Positions 15,291-25,099 of a stretch of DNA of 64,000 nt are shown here, piece after piece. How positions within the stretch are numbered: position 1 is the first letter of the stretch; the number at the start of each line of letters is the position of its first letter. Position numbers and translations under genes: made by a program. Source of the stretch: Aliihoeflea sp052435735 (GTDB taxonomy: Bacteria > Pseudomonadota > Alphaproteobacteria > Rhizobiales > Rhizobiaceae). The stretch covers positions 124,001-188,000 of the forward strand of contig JBQVNB010000001.1 in assembly GCA_052435735.1 (NCBI GenBank), read 5' to 3'. The notes under the pieces were generated by a model that searched no databases, had not been told where the DNA came from, and saw only the letters and a list, made by a program, of their open reading frames with translations.

Positions 15291-16901
15291 ATGTTCCGAA
15301 ATCTCATTGCCCGGCTCCGGCGCTTCAGCTTCCCTCAGCATCGTCCTTCAAAATGGCATCAGCAACGCTTCTTGAACATTGAGCCGGACGCCGATGACGG
15401 CAAAGCCTTCCTCGACACTGGGCGATGGGGCGTCCGCGGTTTCGATACCACGATAATTACAGATTCGATGTGGACCGATATCGAGCGCTTGCCGAGAACG
15501 CTTCAGTGGAAGCTGCATCAGTTTGCCTTTCTTCCAAGCCTCATCGCTTATGACCGGAAGCATAACTCGAGTAGCGGGGGCCTACATTCTGCGAAGCTAC
15601 TCGACAAATGGTGGCGGCTATTTAGTGATGCGCCTCGCCAAAAGACGAATATGGCATGGCATGACCACGGGACCGCGTTGCGCCTCCAGAACTTGCTCCT
15701 GTTGCGCACTCACCTGCAGCGATCGTCTAAGTTCCTGGAGGAGGTTTGTCTGCAGCACGGACTTCTCTTGATGACCGAGGGGTTCTACAATCGAGGGAAC
15801 AATCACGGCCTCGACCAGAGCCTCGCATTATTCGAATGTGGGTATGAGCTTGAGCGGCCGAAGATGCATCGCATCGCAACTGGGCGCATCCTAGACGAAA
15901 TCGGCACTGCGTTCGCCACAGATGGGGGACATGTGGAGAACAGTACAGGCTACCATCATTTCGGCATCAACCAGGTTAAATCAGCCAACGAGCTCGCGGA
16001 GGCATACACCGGCAGCCCAATTGAGGGCACGGGCCTTGTCGAGCGCGCCGAGGTGATACTAGCTCATATGACTCGGCCCGATAGGAGGTTGCCGCACATA
16101 GGAGACACGCAGGATTTCACCGTTCGCAGACTGCCGCAGCCAGAGGAAACGAAAATATCGCTGCCAGAAAGTGGGTGGGCATTTTTCCGAAGCGGCTGGG
16201 ATACACGCGCCGTTCACGGTGCCTTCAAGTGCGGCTACCTAAGCCAATCTCATCGCCAAGATGACGATCTTTCCTTATCGATTTTTGGCTTTGGTGAAGA
16301 GTGGTTGATTGACGGAGGCTTATTTGCTCATCAACCGAAAGACCCGATGCGGATATACATGCGCTCGGCATCTGCGCACAGCTTGCCTTATGTTGTCGGT
16401 ATGCAGGCCATCCGCGACGTAAGCCGCGTCGGGAACGCTTCGAAGATCACAGGCTTCGCCTCAAATCCAGACGGATACGAGGTTACGGGTGTGACAGGAA
16501 TGTGGGAAGGCTTTGAGGCGAAGAGGACGATACGTTTCGATCGCTCGTCGTTTTCAATCGATATCCATGATCTGATCAAGCCTATCAGCACGGCCGCGAA
16601 GAATAGAGCCAGTGAGAGAGCCAACAAAGGCTACGCAGTATATGGCACTCGGTTTTTGGCGCCGGACGACAAGAAGGTAATTAGACATTCTGGCGGCGTC
16701 CGACTTGTAAGCCCATCTGCGAAATCTCTTCACATCGAAACGCGCTTGCCCAGCAAAATACTAGTCGGGCAAAGCGATCCGCAAATTCTAGGATGGCGGT
16801 CGGTCAAGGCCGGTTCTGCCGTCGCGGCGCATGATATTTCGTTCACTTCTCCCGCCGAGGAATTTGACGAGAGATTCTGTCTCCGTTGGGGATCAGCCTA
16901 G
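15291..16901 (+). CDS. Heparinase II/III family polysaccharide lyase-like protein
   Basis: 536 residues. The N-terminal ~290 residues are an alpha-helical toroid-like part (WHDHGTALRLQNLLLL, NNHGLDQSLALFECGYEL), and the C-terminal half is beta-rich with HRQDDDLSLSIFGFGEEWLIDGG, the conserved heparinase II/III block. No signal peptide is visible, so it may act in the cytoplasm or be exported another way. Members cleave acidic polysaccharides; in capsule and exopolysaccharide loci they often trim or modify the polymer. Here it sits 28 bases after the DUF6270-like gene and next to exporter genes. Confidence 0.8.
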   Translation: MFRNLIARLRRFSFPQHRPSKWHQQRFLNIEPDADDGKAFLDTGRWGVRGFDTTIITDSMWTDIERLPRTLQWKLHQFAFLPSLIAYDRKHNSSSGGLHSAKLLDKWWRLFSDAPRQKTNMAWHDHGTALRLQNLLLLRTHLQRSSKFLEEVCLQHGLLLMTEGFYNRGNNHGLDQSLALFECGYELERPKMHRIATGRILDEIGTAFATDGGHVENSTGYHHFGINQVKSANELAEAYTGSPIEGTGLVERAEVILAHMTRPDRRLPHIGDTQDFTVRRLPQPEETKISLPESGWAFFRSGWDTRAVHGAFKCGYLSQSHRQDDDLSLSIFGFGEEWLIDGGLFAHQPKDPMRIYMRSASAHSLPYVVGMQAIRDVSRVGNASKITGFASNPDGYEVTGVTGMWEGFEAKRTIRFDRSSFSIDIHDLIKPISTAAKNRASERANKGYAVYGTRFLAPDDKKVIRHSGGVRLVSPSAKSLHIETRLPSKILVGQSDPQILGWRSVKAGSAVAAHDISFTSPAEEFDERFCLRWGSA

Positions 16902-16961
16902 ACGCTAGGCGCGGTTTGGTGGCAGAAGCCCCCCCGAGACCAACCCAATAGAGCATCCAAA

Positions 16962-18854
16962 TTGCACGCATCGCGATACCGCAAAGACATTGACGGCCTA
17001 CGCGCTATTGCGGTGCTCTTGGTCACGGTCTTTCATATCAATGAAACTCTGATCCCGGGCGGGTATGTCGGGGTCGATGTTTTCTTCGTGATATCCGGCT
17101 ATCTGATAACCGGCATCATCGTCCGAGACGTTGATCAGAATCGGTTTTCCTTCGCCGAGTTCTACAGGCGAAGGTTTCGGCGAATTTTCCCGGCGATGTT
17201 CGCGGTAACGCTCACCACCTTGGTCGTTGGCATCCTCGTCATGCTGCCGGAAGATGTTCAGCAACTGGCCTGGTCGGCAATTGCTACGTCGCTCTCAGGC
17301 GCAAACGTCTTCTTTACGTACTTCTTGGACACGAGCTATTTCGCAGCGGACAGCGCCGCTGTCCCTCTTTTGCATATGTGGTCCTTGGGGGTCGAAGAGC
17401 AGTTCTATCTCGTATGGCCGCTCGCTCTTCTGCTCATGCTGAAGACGAGGAAAACGCTGGCCCTGCTTGTCCTCGTTGTGGTCGGCAGCATCGCCATAGG
17501 CGAGTGGCAACTTCGCAACGGACTCTTTGAATGGGCATACTACATGCTGCCCAGCCGCGCCTTTCAATTGGCGGTTGGAGGCGCACTGGTATTCTTGCCG
17601 GCCGTTTCCTTTTTAGCTGCCCGACTGTTGATGCCTTTAGGGCTTGCCGCAGTCATCGGTAGTGCGTGGCTGCTGGATGCTGCTTCGGCGTTTCCGGGGT
17701 TCAATGCCGTTCCCGTAACACTCGGGACTGCTGCAATTTTGGCTAGTGGCGGACTTCCTACAGCGTGGTCACGATGCCTGTCCATCCAGCCCTTGAGATT
17801 GGTCGGCCTTATTTCCTATTCACTTTACCTCTGGCACTGGCCTGTTCTGGCTTTTCAGAGATATTTTGTCGGGGAGCTTTCGGCGCAGGCGCAGGTAACG
17901 TCTTTTGTCGTGATGATCCTTCTCGCGATCGCAAGCTATCGCCTGGTTGAACTTCCGTGCCGCCATTCGACGTTAACACTTCGAGCCGTTGCTGTGCGCT
18001 TTGCCGTGATGCCGACAGCGGCAACTGTGGCGATAGCCTACCTAATGATATCGGTGAACGGACATGTGCCTTGGATATCTCCAGAAGACGATAAACGCCT
18101 TGCTACCTTTCAACCCGCAAGCGATGCGGACTATGTCTGTCAAGCCGGACGGCTGCGAGATGTCGTTCCTAAACTTCGTCGCTGCCTCGTCAATGCGGAG
18201 CGAGAACCCAGCGTATTGATGTGGGGTGATTCCAATGCCGGCCATTATGTCGGAGTGATACGTGAATTGGCTTTGCACGAAGGTTTTGGGTTCAGAAACA
18301 TAGCTCACGCAAGTTGCCCTCCGCTCCTCGGCGGAGCAGAGGATTTCGTCACAAATCGGGTACGCGAAACATGCGCATCATCCTCCCAACTCGTTCAAGC
18401 GATGCTGTCCGCTTATAGCGGCATCATAATCTCTGCATCGTGGGACACGTACTTGGCACAAGGGGGTGCCGGTTTTCTTGAGGCATTTGAAGCATCGCTG
18501 CGTCAGCTCGTCGGTGCTGGGAAAAGTGTTATTGTGATAGGGCGGGTTCCTCGACTTCCATCGTTTGATCCCGAATGCGTCCGCAAGCAGCAAAAACTAC
18601 CGCTTCTGTCATGCGACGCCAGCGCTGACCGGCAACAGACCGATCGAATCAATTCGCAAGTCCGTGACGCCGCTGTGAAGGCTGGAGCGGCATATATCGA
18701 TTTCACTGACCTCCTTTGCAAAGACGGTTTATGCACCGACCGCATCAACGGTGAGACAGTCTACTATGACCCCGGCCACATCAGCATGTCTGGTGCAGAA
18801 GCGCTCGGCAGGCTCGCCGTGGCAAAGGGCATCATTTTTCCAGGGCTCAACTAA
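16962..18854 (+). CDS. Acyltransferase 3 family membrane protein with SGNH domain (OafA-like)
   Basis: 630 residues. Residues ~6-350 are the acyltransferase 3 membrane domain, with RKDIDGLRAIAVLLVTVFH and GGYVGVDVFFVISGYLIT at the start, FYRRRFRRIFPA, and ~10 hydrophobic segments. Residues ~400-625 form a periplasmic SGNH hydrolase-like domain (SVLMWGDSNAGHYVG, and the later PGHIS near the end). Proteins of this layout O-acetylate lipopolysaccharide or exopolysaccharide and can change phage receptors or serotype. The start used is TTG 16962. As prophage cargo it is a classic lysogenic-conversion gene. Confidence 0.88.
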   Translation: MHASRYRKDIDGLRAIAVLLVTVFHINETLIPGGYVGVDVFFVISGYLITGIIVRDVDQNRFSFAEFYRRRFRRIFPAMFAVTLTTLVVGILVMLPEDVQQLAWSAIATSLSGANVFFTYFLDTSYFAADSAAVPLLHMWSLGVEEQFYLVWPLALLLMLKTRKTLALLVLVVVGSIAIGEWQLRNGLFEWAYYMLPSRAFQLAVGGALVFLPAVSFLAARLLMPLGLAAVIGSAWLLDAASAFPGFNAVPVTLGTAAILASGGLPTAWSRCLSIQPLRLVGLISYSLYLWHWPVLAFQRYFVGELSAQAQVTSFVVMILLAIASYRLVELPCRHSTLTLRAVAVRFAVMPTAATVAIAYLMISVNGHVPWISPEDDKRLATFQPASDADYVCQAGRLRDVVPKLRRCLVNAEREPSVLMWGDSNAGHYVGVIRELALHEGFGFRNIAHASCPPLLGGAEDFVTNRVRETCASSSQLVQAMLSAYSGIIISASWDTYLAQGGAGFLEAFEASLRQLVGAGKSVIVIGRVPRLPSFDPECVRKQQKLPLLSCDASADRQQTDRINSQVRDAAVKAGAAYIDFTDLLCKDGLCTDRINGETVYYDPGHISMSGAEALGRLAVAKGIIFPGLN

Positions 18855-19132
18855 ACATCGCCGGATGTTCGCATATCGGCGAACTGCACCTGATCTCTTG
18901 TCGCGGGCATCCAGTACTCGAACAAGCCGAACCCTAGGGGCCCTGATTGCCGTGGACGAAGCGTTCGCAGAGGACCCGGTAGGCACCGCTGAGCTGTTAC
19001 TGCACGATTTACAACAAATTCGCGATTTTCGAACCACGGGTACGTTCCGACGGAAACGCAGACAGCCGTATTAAATTGCAGCGCAGCGAAGGGTCAGGTA
19101 ATTGACCCTCCAAATCGCCCGCAGGCGCACTG

Positions 19133-19945
19133 ATGAATCAACTAGCGTGGTTTCAACAATTGCACATTTGGCTGATGATAAGACCCTTCCTGTCACGGTT
19201 GGTCCGTTTCCTGCATATCAGCCTCATCGAGGCTCGATCGGAGCGACAATCGAGTTACTTGGGGATCATTTGGAGCCCGCTCTCAACGCTGATTTTCACC
19301 GTCATGTTGGCGGTCGTTTTTAGACAGCCACATCACATCAGCGCAGGAGAATTCTATCTCTACGTACTCGCGGGATATGTCGTTTGGAATTTCATCGCTT
19401 CCACCATCACATCAAGCACTACTGTCATTCAAAGGCGCTTTGATTTTGCCGTTCACAATAACCTCACATTGATCGGCCTGTTCTACAAATTGCTTATTGA
19501 CAGGTTGTTCGCGATGTCGATGGATTTAGCGCTGTTGTTTTTTGCGATTTTGTTACTAGCTCCCGTGAGCATGGGATCGCATCTATTCCTTATATTGCCA
19601 TTGATACTGATGCTGTCGTTAGTTTCGATATCTGTGGCCTACATCGTGAATCTCAGTGTTATTCTCTTTCCAGATTTGGACGCTATTTTTAGCGTCGGCG
19701 TTCGATTCATGTTTTTTGTGTCGCCCGTTTTCTGGGGCGCGGAAGGTGACGCAACCGGCGTTCGGGCCCTTCTGATCGACTACAATCCGGCGGCGTACTT
19801 TCTGTCCGTCTTCAGGCAGGCCTTTGGGGTCATCTCCTTTAATCCTGCGGATTGGTTCGTCGCCGTTGGCTTGTCTGTCGCCCTGTGTGCGGTCGGCTTC
19901 AATGCCTACAAGCGATCCAATACGTTTGTCAGGAATTTGAAATAG
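19133..19945 (+). CDS. ABC-2 type polysaccharide export permease
   Basis: 270 residues with about six membrane segments after an amphipathic N-terminus (LIEARSERQSSYLGIIWSPLSTLIFTVML). This arrangement matches the KpsM/RfbA/Wzm class of permeases for capsule, O-antigen or teichoic acid export. It is followed 2 bases later by its ATPase gene, so the two form one transporter. About 280 bases without a convincing gene separate it from the acyltransferase; this gap may contain its promoter. Confidence 0.88.
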   Translation: MNQLAWFQQLHIWLMIRPFLSRLVRFLHISLIEARSERQSSYLGIIWSPLSTLIFTVMLAVVFRQPHHISAGEFYLYVLAGYVVWNFIASTITSSTTVIQRRFDFAVHNNLTLIGLFYKLLIDRLFAMSMDLALLFFAILLLAPVSMGSHLFLILPLILMLSLVSISVAYIVNLSVILFPDLDAIFSVGVRFMFFVSPVFWGAEGDATGVRALLIDYNPAAYFLSVFRQAFGVISFNPADWFVAVGLSVALCAVGFNAYKRSNTFVRNLK

Positions 19946-19947
19946 CT

Positions 19948-20691
19948 ATGGCGAAGATCGAACTGCGAGACGTGAACGTTAGCTACTTCATGCGGAAGAC
20001 GGCGGCGACGGCAAAGCGATTTGAGCGTGATGCTGTAGGTGCCCAAATTATCGTCGGCCAGCGCTACATCGAAATCGCTGCACTCAAAAACTTAACGCTC
20101 TCGTTCAAGGATGGCGACCGGGTTGGGCTGATTGGGACCAACGGTTCAGGAAAATCGACACTTTTGAAGCTCTGCGCCGGCGGCCTTTCAGCGCAGAGAG
20201 GAGCCGTCGACATTGAGGGTGTCGTCAGCCCTCAATTTGCGTTGAGTACCGGCTTGCGGCCGGAATTGTCGGGACGACAGAACACTGAACTGAAGTGTCT
20301 GTACATGGGCATTCCCCAATTGCAGATCTTGTCGCATACCGACGATGTTCATCGAATCAGCGGGCTCGGAGGCTACTTCGATCTTCCAATCAAGAGTTAC
20401 TCCGCAGGCATGAAATCCCGACTGGTCATGAGCCTGCTACGGCTCGTTCGCGGCGAAATACTGATAATGGACGAGTGGATCAACGCAGTCGATCCAAGCC
20501 TCAGCAAGACGATCGGTGGGCTTCAGTCGCAGTTAATCGATCGAAGCAAAATACTCATGCTCGCCAGTCATTCCGAGCGGGTTTTGCGAGAATGGGTGCA
20601 AACACTGGTCTGGCTGGAACAAGGAGAAATCCGCGAAATCGGAACTGTCGATAGCGTATTGCGGTCTTACAACGCTTTGCTCAAAGGCTGA
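19948..20691 (+). CDS. Polysaccharide ABC transporter ATP-binding protein
   Basis: 247 residues from ATG 19948. Walker A GTNGSGKST (~63-71), signature YSAGMKSRL (~150) and Walker B EILIMDE (~170) are present. The length fits the short KpsT/Wzt form without a carbohydrate-binding C-terminal domain, as in exporters that do not recognise a capped chain end. With the permease just upstream it should drive export of a lipid-linked or complete glycan across the inner membrane. Confidence 0.9.
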   Translation: MAKIELRDVNVSYFMRKTAATAKRFERDAVGAQIIVGQRYIEIAALKNLTLSFKDGDRVGLIGTNGSGKSTLLKLCAGGLSAQRGAVDIEGVVSPQFALSTGLRPELSGRQNTELKCLYMGIPQLQILSHTDDVHRISGLGGYFDLPIKSYSAGMKSRLVMSLLRLVRGEILIMDEWINAVDPSLSKTIGGLQSQLIDRSKILMLASHSERVLREWVQTLVWLEQGEIREIGTVDSVLRSYNALLKG

Positions 20692-20698
20692 CATTCCA

Positions 20699-23600
20699 TC
20701 ATTTGAAAAGCTCGATTTCTTTAGCGATCGTTTGGGAAACGCCAGACTGCGCTCGTACGCGCATTGCGGCGCCAGCAGATAGCCTCTCGAACTCGCCAGG
20801 ATTTCGATACAGATACTCAACCGCATCCGCTATCGCAGTAGGGTTCTCTGGCTCGACAACAATGCCAGAATCGCTGTCGACGAATTCGGGAATTGCAGCG
20901 ACCCGGGTTGTGATCGGCACGAGCCCGGATGACATCGCCTCATCTCGTGATACGCCTTGCGAATCCATCCGAGTGGGCGTCAGCACTACGCCGTGGCGGC
21001 GGTGGAAATCTGCAATCTCCGTATGCGTCATAAATCTTTGGTGCAATTCGACGTTCGGAAAGGCGCGTAACGGCGCAGTGAGTTCGTCGAACAATGGGCC
21101 CTCGCCAACGATTGTAAAATGAAGATCGCCAAAATACTCGCGCCGCGACAATTCCAGAATAGCGTCTACGGTCAGATCATTCGCATACTTTCGACTAGCA
21201 AATGGTCGGATTGAGAGAATTTGCGTCCTCAGTTCAGGTGATTTCGGTACATACAGAAATTGCTCACTGTCGATGTGGTTATGGATGATATGGGCGGCGC
21301 TATTCGGGATCTTGACTCCAAAATCGCCTTCAATCTCATCTCGAAAATATTGCGACACGAAGACAAATTTCAGCATTTCGCCGGCGTTAGAAAAAACGTC
21401 GTGCCAAAGCGCTAGACGCTGATCACTAAGCTTCTTTTGGCGTTCAACTTCTTTTGCATCCAAACGCTCAAATTCGTATTGCCGGCGCTGCCATAATTGC
21501 ACCTCGGCTCCATGCAGCCAAACGATGATCTTTAACCGCCCGAGATGCGGTTTGAGCAGCTCCCAATTTCGACGATCGAGTGCGTGGACAAGTACGTGTG
21601 AATACTGATTCGCGTGAAGGCTCGACTTCAACGTCAATTCATCAACCGCAGCGATATCAATATTCTCAAATTCCTCGAACCCGCTATAGGCGATCTCGCG
21701 AATTTTGCAGACATCGACATCCATACCCGCGTCTCTATAACTCCTCACACGACTATGAAGAAACCCGTAGCGGTAAAGGTCATGATAGCTCGGATACTGC
21801 TTCGTCAGGATTAGAATCTTTGATCGCGCGAGCATTATATCAGGCGCGCGGACAGATCGCCCAAATGCAATCGAATTTACGCTCGCCTCTCCAATCCCTT
21901 CGACACGTAGACCGAGGCGGATTGACTGGCACTCCTCAGGTACGACTAATGTATGGCCTCCAGTCGACCGCAGTATCGTATGGCTGATTTTTTGCCCACG
22001 CGCATCGTAGTACTCGCATACAAATTGGGCGATCGACCCAAATTCTGCATCGATGTAAACTTCGCTGCTGTCTGTCAGAAGCAACTCTTCAAGCGCGATC
22101 TGCTGATTAGCCCAAAGGTAGACTTTTTGCCCGACTAGGACCGTCGAGGTAAGGTGTAAGGTGCCGTCGCGAAATTTGACGTCTACACGTCCTCCTCGCC
22201 CCCTATTAAGGAGTGAGTGCAGGCGCTGGGCATCCAGTTGCCGCCCGATATGGCATACACGCGCCGCACCTTCCGGCATCGTTTCAGCGACGTGCTGAAT
22301 GCGAGCCAAATCTGCCCCTCGAGAAGCGAACTGTACGTCTTTAACAACAGCAGTTACCTCAAACGCAGAAGCACACTTACAGTAGTTGAATTCGTCGATA
22401 CTCAAGGATCTCTTGTCGACGATAACGGAGGCTTCGGGGTCCGAAAGCCACTCGATTATTGTCGTAGCCGATATTGCCCCCATCTTTACCATCGATGAAC
22501 GAACGGGCAGTTGATCCACGAACTGATAGGAATGTCCGGCATTTCGAAGGATTGGCGCCCCGTCTACTAATTCAAAGAATGTATTCTTTCCTACGGCTTC
22601 GAAGCTGGCGTACACTTGGGCGAGCGCCAAGTCTGTCAGATAGTTTTCTCCGTAATAGTCATCTGCTGACCAGAGACAGAAGTAATCTCGGTCGTTTGCA
22701 TCGGCCGTTAATTTTTCTGTCAGTGCCTCGGCACTGTCGAACACCGCCGCATTCGGATCGTCTGATGCAAACGGACTAATGATACGGAGTTTAGAGACAC
22801 CTTCAAATTTCTGTCGTTTATAGGTGTCGATGATGCGCTCAACGTCGTCCTTTGTACGAGCAACGGCGACGATGTGAATTGTAGCAGGATCGCGCCGCAA
22901 GGGCGGGTTCGTAAACAGCTTGGACAGGATAAACGACAGCCGATGTGCGTAAGTATGTTCGGTCATGACTTTACGCAGTCCAGCGAGTCGGAACTTCCGA
23001 TAGGCGGATTCATCATCAAATAATGGTCGGACGCGACCGTCAATTGTCGCACCTGAGTCAGATGATATAATCAGATCACCAAAATAAAGTCTCGCTCCAC
23101 GGGAGAAATTACTTACCACCGGTGTGTTCGACGCCATCATTTCAAACACACGCCGGGCGAACATCGATTGAGATTGCTTGATCGTATTAAGATTAATCCC
23201 GAACCGGTACCCTTTATACGCCTTATCAATCTCGCTGAAAGGCAGCGCGCCCAATATTTGGGAGTGATATTTATCTGGAAATGCATAGTGGGGATGCGGA
23301 TTGTCCGCGTTGCGATCATATATTTCGACGGGCCCGATTGTACCTAAGGTATCGAGCAACGTGGCCATGTCCCGCTGACGCTCAACATACTTTCGATAGT
23401 AAGATCCAGCGAAGTTGAATCCCTTTTTCCGATCGAATGTTTCCACGGGGTGGTGGATTTTTGGCTGCGCGGCGAAGGGCAACAGATAAACCCTTTCGTG
23501 CCCGAGAGCCGACTTGTAGGCTGCAATGCAGTCAACGTCGGTTGTAAAAACAACGCTACATTGCTTAGCAACACTCAAGAAGGTCGAGAAATGTACAGGA

Positions 23601-24991
23601 TCTTCCTTGTTCCAGAAGGCAGTCGGGATGCCGTTGTTCGTGCAGGAAGCCAACAACTCCTGCAATTCGTGGGCGTTATGACTGACTTTTGTTTTCCAAG
23701 CTCCATCGACTCCGTGCCAGGCCGACTCGATAAAGACGAAGTCCGGGTTGAAGTGCGCCAATTGAGTTTTCCAGCTATCGGGCCATAGCTGCTCAATGTC
23801 GGCTTCTGGAGAGAATGCCGCTTGAGTGAAAGTGTCCATAACTACGGCTATCCGCGGCCTGCGGCCGGCGCCTGAATCCCAAGACCTCCTAACAAAAGGC
23901 ATGGGCACAGTTGCGGCTATCGTTGCAGGCGCCACCTTGGCGTCAACCGGTGGCTTGGCAGCCGGCGCTAAGGGTTTAATCGACTTTCGGAAACTGCGTG
24001 CAATGGCGACCAAGGTGCGGGGCCCGGGCTTTTTAGCCAGCTTAACGAGCGCGTGGCCGATCCGAAAACTTTTCGAATTACGGAGTGCTTCGCGCTCGTT
24101 TTGCAACTTTCTGTTCGCGGCTTCGAGCCTACGGATTTTCTTATTCGCCTCATCAGCCCACTGAGCACGCGCGCGTTCAAGATCCTCTTTGGCGACACTG
24201 GACTGCTGTGCTGGTTCGGTTTGCAAACGCTCGATGTCAGCAATGGCCGCTTTGAGCCGATCCCCTGCCGCTTTCTTGTCTTTTTCCAATACCTTGATTC
24301 GCCGGGAGAGGCTGTCTAAGCGGGCTTCATAGCGATGCTCGACGGCTTCGAACGCGGACTCGACACGTTGCACAAGAGCAAGGTCGAATTTGATCGTCGG
24401 CACCGCAGGCGTCTTTCGCGGATTACCGACAAATGCAATCCAGCTCTCCACTGGTTCGATCTCAGTAATATCAAAAAACTCATTTAAGAGCAGATACATC
24501 TTTGACAGGTAAAATGTGTCCTTGTGATCAAAATAATCATTGATGCCGAACGGCACCGTGACAATTATCTGCCCGTTGGGTCGCAAGGCTTTGGCGGCAA
24601 CTTTCAGCAACTGCGCTGGTTGGAGTAGATGCTCCAGAACCTCTCCGAGGATCACGCAGTCGTAGAAGCCGCTTTCAAAGTCGTGTGTCAGAGCATCTGC
24701 CTGAAGGAAATTGACACGACTACGAACGTGTTCCATCTCGTTCTCGAGTTGGCTCTGTGCGTATGCAATCGCCTGTTCGTCAATATCAACGGCGAGCACC
24801 CGCTTCGCTTCGCGTGCCAACAGGATCGCTGCTATTCCTTGACTACAACCTAGATCGAGGACGTTTTCACCACGGACGCGCGCGCAAATCCAGTGTATCC
24901 GACGCTGGGTAGCGCGCATGAAGTTTGGCCCCAAGGTGCCTTGATATGCTTCTGCGACACGATCATGAATTTCTGGAAGGGTGTCGGTCAT
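20699..24991 (-). CDS. Giant methyltransferase / coiled-coil / multi-domain glycosyltransferase
   Basis: 1430 residues from ATG 24991, which follows AGAAGG. Residues ~1-200 are a SAM methyltransferase (motif VLDLGCSQG at 44-52; ILGEVLEHL). Residues ~205-310 are a charged coiled coil. From ~365 to ~660 a CgeB-like glycosyltransferase follows (ESAWHG, YRFGINLNTIKQSQSMFARRVFEMMASNTPVV). A middle region (~680-1020) holds a divergent GT2-like piece (DYFCLWSADDYYGENYL) and a beta-rich section. The last ~400 residues are a GT4 glycosyltransferase (VGEGPLFDEL; the late DSQGVSRDEAMSSGLVP block). Such proteins resemble capping or chain-length enzymes in O-antigen synthesis, where a coiled coil acts as a ruler. 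It is convergent with the ABC exporter, 7 bases apart, and is visibly AT-richer than phage genes. Confidence 0.85.
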   Translation of the reverse strand: MTDTLPEIHDRVAEAYQGTLGPNFMRATQRRIHWICARVRGENVLDLGCSQGIAAILLAREAKRVLAVDIDEQAIAYAQSQLENEMEHVRSRVNFLQADALTHDFESGFYDCVILGEVLEHLLQPAQLLKVAAKALRPNGQIIVTVPFGINDYFDHKDTFYLSKMYLLLNEFFDITEIEPVESWIAFVGNPRKTPAVPTIKFDLALVQRVESAFEAVEHRYEARLDSLSRRIKVLEKDKKAAGDRLKAAIADIERLQTEPAQQSSVAKEDLERARAQWADEANKKIRRLEAANRKLQNEREALRNSKSFRIGHALVKLAKKPGPRTLVAIARSFRKSIKPLAPAAKPPVDAKVAPATIAATVPMPFVRRSWDSGAGRRPRIAVVMDTFTQAAFSPEADIEQLWPDSWKTQLAHFNPDFVFIESAWHGVDGAWKTKVSHNAHELQELLASCTNNGIPTAFWNKEDPVHFSTFLSVAKQCSVVFTTDVDCIAAYKSALGHERVYLLPFAAQPKIHHPVETFDRKKGFNFAGSYYRKYVERQRDMATLLDTLGTIGPVEIYDRNADNPHPHYAFPDKYHSQILGALPFSEIDKAYKGYRFGINLNTIKQSQSMFARRVFEMMASNTPVVSNFSRGARLYFGDLIISSDSGATIDGRVRPLFDDESAYRKFRLAGLRKVMTEHTYAHRLSFILSKLFTNPPLRRDPATIHIVAVARTKDDVERIIDTYKRQKFEGVSKLRIISPFASDDPNAAVFDSAEALTEKLTADANDRDYFCLWSADDYYGENYLTDLALAQVYASFEAVGKNTFFELVDGAPILRNAGHSYQFVDQLPVRSSMVKMGAISATTIIEWLSDPEASVIVDKRSLSIDEFNYCKCASAFEVTAVVKDVQFASRGADLARIQHVAETMPEGAARVCHIGRQLDAQRLHSLLNRGRGGRVDVKFRDGTLHLTSTVLVGQKVYLWANQQIALEELLLTDSSEVYIDAEFGSIAQFVCEYYDARGQKISHTILRSTGGHTLVVPEECQSIRLGLRVEGIGEASVNSIAFGRSVRAPDIMLARSKILILTKQYPSYHDLYRYGFLHSRVRSYRDAGMDVDVCKIREIAYSGFEEFENIDIAAVDELTLKSSLHANQYSHVLVHALDRRNWELLKPHLGRLKIIVWLHGAEVQLWQRRQYEFERLDAKEVERQKKLSDQRLALWHDVFSNAGEMLKFVFVSQYFRDEIEGDFGVKIPNSAAHIIHNHIDSEQFLYVPKSPELRTQILSIRPFASRKYANDLTVDAILELSRREYFGDLHFTIVGEGPLFDELTAPLRAFPNVELHQRFMTHTEIADFHRRHGVVLTPTRMDSQGVSRDEAMSSGLVPITTRVAAIPEFVDSDSGIVVEPENPTAIADAVEYLYRNPGEFERLSAGAAMRVRAQSGVSQTIAKEIELFK

Positions 24992-25099
24992 TTGGGACCT
25001 TCTGATATCATCATGCGTCGATGCCATATGTGCATGACGGCGCGGCGTCAAGAATCGGGGCTCTGCCCGTATGTGACGGCTTAACCAGACGGAGTAGCA

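Noticed and set aside
18729..19074. Short frames on both strands between the acyltransferase and the ABC permease
   Set aside because: Overlap the acyltransferase end and have no start signals; the region is better read as intergenic.
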